The notes below the pieces were generated by a model. The model searched no databases, had not been told where the DNA came from, and worked only from the letters and a program-made list of their open reading frames with translations. Made by a program: the position numbers and the translations under genes. Positions 13,547-15,136 of a stretch of DNA of 15,136 nt are shown in pieces (positions within the stretch are counted from its first letter, which is position 1; each line of letters starts with the position of its first letter). Source of the DNA: REEB85 sp018971455. GTDB lineage: Bacteria; Pseudomonadota; Alphaproteobacteria; Acetobacterales; Acetobacteraceae. The stretch lies in contig JAGWNT010000094.1 of the NCBI GenBank assembly GCA_028871195.1, forward strand, positions 1 through 15,136, in the 5' to 3' direction.

Positions 13547-14544
13547 GCCGCGCGCGCCTTCGCGATTTCCGCCCACAAGGCCGCCAGCACCTCGGGCACA
13601 CCCTGGCCGGTGGCGCCGGACAGCAGCAGCACGGGATGCCCGCAGGCGCGCGCGAGGGCCGCGCGCCGGGCGGCGGCCTCGCGCGGTGTCATCGCGTCGG
13701 CTTTGTTCAGCGCGACGATCTCGGGTTTTTCCGCGAGCCCCCCGCCATAGCCGGCGAGTTCCGCGCGCACCGTGCGCCAGGCCGCGACGACGTCGCCCGC
13801 CGCGCCATCGATCAGATGCAGCAGCACGGCGCAGCGCTCGACATGGCCGAGGAAGCGGTCGCCCAGCCCGGCGCCCTCATGGGCGCCTTCGATCAGGCCG
13901 GGGATGTCGGCGAGCACGAATTCCTGGCTCATCGACAGCCGGCACACGCCGAGCTGGGGGCGCAGCGTGGTGAAGGGGTAGTCGGCGATCTTCGGCTTGG
14001 CGGCCGAGACGACGGAGAGGAACGTCGATTTGCCGGCATTCGGCAGCCCGACCAGCCCGGCATCGGCGATCAGCTTGAGGCGCAGCCAGACCCAGCGCTC
14101 CTCGCCCGGCCAGCCCGGATCGGCGCGGCGCGGCGCGCGGTTGGTGGAGGTCTTGAAATGGGCGTTGCCGAAGCCGCCATCGCCGCCGCGCAGCAGGGTG
14201 ACCCGCTTGCCCGGGGCATCGAGATCGGCCAGCAGCGTGACCTTGTCCTCGTCGAGGATCTGGGTGCCGACCGGCACCTTGATGACGACATCCGCGGCAC
14301 CCGCGCCGGTGCGGTCGGAGCCGGCGCCGTTGCCGCCCTTGGCCGCGCGGAAATGCTGGGTGTAGCGGAAGTCGATCAGGGTGTTGAGGTTCTCGACCGC
14401 CTCGAAGATGACATGCCCGCCACGCCCGCCGCTGCCGCCATCCGGGCCGCCGAACTCGATGAAGCGCTCGCGGCGGAAGGCGACCACGCCGTTGCCGCCG
14501 TCACCGGAGCGGCAATAGATTTTGGCCTCGTCGAGGAACTTCAT
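13543..14544 (-). CDS. obgE: GTPase Obg/CgtA, ribosome assembly factor
   Basis: The 333-residue GTPase acts in 50S subunit maturation and in stress and growth control. The Gly-rich Obg fold (about 1-158) shows MKFLDEAKIYCRSGDGGNG (1-19) and FGGPDGGSGGRGGHV (31-45). The G domain has G1 GLPNAGKST (167-175), switch region with Thr192-Thr193, G3 DIPG (213-216), G4 NKAD (280-283) and G5 SGA (309-311). All nucleotide-binding motifs are intact. The extra C-terminal domain found in some Obg proteins is absent, as expected for a protein of this length. The start at MKFLDE (14544) is the family start although the upstream Shine-Dalgarno is weak; the frame is open to a TTG at 14565. It lies downstream of rpmA after a hairpin and overlaps proB. 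Confidence 0.96.
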   Translation of the reverse strand: MKFLDEAKIYCRSGDGGNGVVAFRRERFIEFGGPDGGSGGRGGHVIFEAVENLNTLIDFRYTQHFRAAKGGNGAGSDRTGAGAADVVIKVPVGTQILDEDKVTLLADLDAPGKRVTLLRGGDGGFGNAHFKTSTNRAPRRADPGWPGEERWVWLRLKLIADAGLVGLPNAGKSTFLSVVSAAKPKIADYPFTTLRPQLGVCRLSMSQEFVLADIPGLIEGAHEGAGLGDRFLGHVERCAVLLHLIDGAAGDVVAAWRTVRAELAGYGGGLAEKPEIVALNKADAMTPREAAARRAALARACGHPVLLLSGATGQGVPEVLAALWAEIAKARAA

Positions 14545-14566
14545 TCGGGTGCTCGGAAACGACAAC

Positions 14567-14590
14567 GGGGGCCGGCTGGCGCCGACCCCC
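14567..14590 (-). terminator. hairpin between rpmA and obgE (terminator or attenuator)
   Basis: On the minus strand GGGGGTCGGC pairs with GCCGGCCCCC around a four-base loop, ten pairs with one G-U. GTTGTCGTTTCC follows, modestly T-rich. It lies between rpmA and obgE and could reduce read-through from the abundant ribosomal-protein message into obgE-proB. Alternatively it may only protect the rpmA 3' end from nucleases. Confidence 0.55.
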
Positions 14591-14619
14591 GCGATGATCG
14601 CGAAAAGGGCGCGGCAAGC

Positions 14620-14889
14620 CTATTCGGCGGCCACCGCCAGCGGGGCGACGGAGACCTGCACGCGGTCATCGGCGCGGCGCTCGAAGGTGACATGGCCGTC
14701 GACCAGGGCGAAGATGGTGTGGTCCTTGCCGAGGCCGACATTGCGGCCGGGCTTCATCTTGGTGCCGCGCTGGCGGATGATGATGTTGCCGGCAACCACT
14801 TCCTGGCCACCGAACTTCTTCACACCGAGGCGGCGGCCCTCGGTATCGCGCCCGTTGCGCGAGGAGCCGCCGGCTTTCTTATGGGCCAT
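14620..14889 (-). CDS. rpmA: 50S ribosomal protein L27
   Basis: The 89-residue protein has the typical L27 sequence: AHKKAGGSSRNGRD (2-15) at the N-terminus, which reaches toward the peptidyl-transferase centre, then RLGVKKFGGQ (20-29), AGNIIIRQRGTK (33-44) and GRNVGLGKDHTIFAL (48-62). The length is normal. The ATG at 14889 has AAGGAG eight bases upstream, 12 bases after the rplU stop. There is no N-terminal cleaved extension of the Firmicutes kind. It belongs to the rplU-rpmA unit. Confidence 0.98.
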   Translation of the reverse strand: MAHKKAGGSSRNGRDTEGRRLGVKKFGGQEVVAGNIIIRQRGTKMKPGRNVGLGKDHTIFALVDGHVTFERRADDRVQVSVAPLAVAAE

Positions 14890-14901
14890 GCTCCGCTCTC
14901 C

Positions 14902-15136
14902 TTAGGCTGCGTTGATATTGGACACGCGCAGCACGGTGACGTGCTGGCGATGGCCATTCTTGCGACGGCTGTTCTGCCGGAGGCGCTTATTGAAGATGAC
15001 GACCTTGTCGAGCCGGTCCTGGGCGATCACGGTGGCGGTGACCGAGGCGCCGGCGACGGTCGGCGCGCCGAGGGTGAGGCTGCCTTCGCCGCCCACCGCG
15101 AGGACGTCCGTGAAGGTGACGCTGGCGCCCGGCTCG
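14902..15136 (-). CDS. rplU: 50S ribosomal protein L21 (partial, 5' end outside window)
   Basis: The 77 visible residues are the C-terminal three-quarters of L21, which binds 23S rRNA. Recognisable parts are LGAPTVAGASVTATVI in the middle, followed by the basic rRNA-binding segment KRLRQNSRRKNGHRQ near the end. By comparison with the usual length of about 100 residues, roughly 25-30 N-terminal residues and the start codon lie beyond the right edge. A GTG at 15096 within this frame is internal, not the start, since homology continues upstream of it to the edge. The TAA at 14902-14904 is closely followed by the rpmA ribosome binding site. Confidence 0.97.
   Translation of the reverse strand, partial: EPGASVTFTDVLAVGGEGSLTLGAPTVAGASVTATVIAQDRLDKVVIFNKRLRQNSRRKNGHRQHVTVLRVSNINAA

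Noticed and set aside
12443..13750. 435-codon plus-strand frame opposite proB and the obgE end
   Set aside because: Antisense to conserved housekeeping genes, with Gly/Ala/Arg-rich product.
14590..14602. CGCGATGATCGCG palindrome between rpmA and obgE
   Set aside because: Short, next to a stronger hairpin, and such palindromes are frequent in GC-rich DNA.

Overview
The window is very GC-rich, densely packed chromosomal DNA with G/C-dominated third codon positions. This gives long spurious open frames on the strand opposite almost every gene. Protein style and gene content suggest an alphaproteobacterium, plausibly of the Acetobacteraceae/Rhodospirillales. The pointers are rplU-rpmA-obgE-proB with no proA after proB, an ObgE without a C-terminal extension, aat, an MsrQ-like membrane protein, and a CAAGGGGGC/GCCCCCTTG hairpin at a gene end. 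The taxonomic call is inference. I see no mobile element, CRISPR array, tRNA, rRNA or phage gene, and no gene-free stretch longer than about 170 bases.

Left part (1-2100): a probable exported protein of unknown function that may begin before the window, a class I SAM-dependent methyltransferase (569-1186, +), then a convergent glutathione S-transferase (1244-1930, -). A GC hairpin separates the last two. The GST is divergent from an SDR oxidoreductase (2100-2867, +), and the spacer holds a tandem 15-bp repeat.

Chaperone and fatty-acid part (2822-6334): cbpA and cbpM (-) form a translationally coupled pair encoding a J-domain co-chaperone and its modulator. The end of cbpM overlaps the end of the convergent SDR gene. 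Divergent from cbpA is a two-domain enoyl-CoA hydratase/3-hydroxyacyl-CoA dehydrogenase (4253-6334, +), closed by a strong 12-bp hairpin.

Middle part (6391-10684): a conserved protein of unknown function (6391-7230, -) follows a relatively AT-rich leader with a perfect 10-bp inverted repeat that looks like an operator. Next come an MsbA-like ABC exporter (7835-9583, -) and a small permease-like membrane protein coupled to its end (7323-7838, -). Divergent from the exporter is a family 9 glycosyltransferase of the heptosyltransferase type (9710-10684, +). The exporter and glycosyltransferase are compatible with cell-envelope glycolipid assembly.

Right part (10690-15136): aat (N-degron pathway) and an extended MsrQ-like haem membrane protein lie on the plus strand. 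Convergent to them is the minus-strand run rplU (cut by the window end), rpmA, obgE, proB: ribosomal proteins L21 and L27, the ribosome-assembly GTPase Obg, and glutamate 5-kinase. obgE and proB overlap by ATGA.

Overall this is mostly a core-genome region. I see no clear new multi-gene system. The least explained items are the 6391-7230 protein with its operator-like leader, the orphan permease-like protein behind the exporter, and several unassigned inverted or tandem repeats in divergent spacers.
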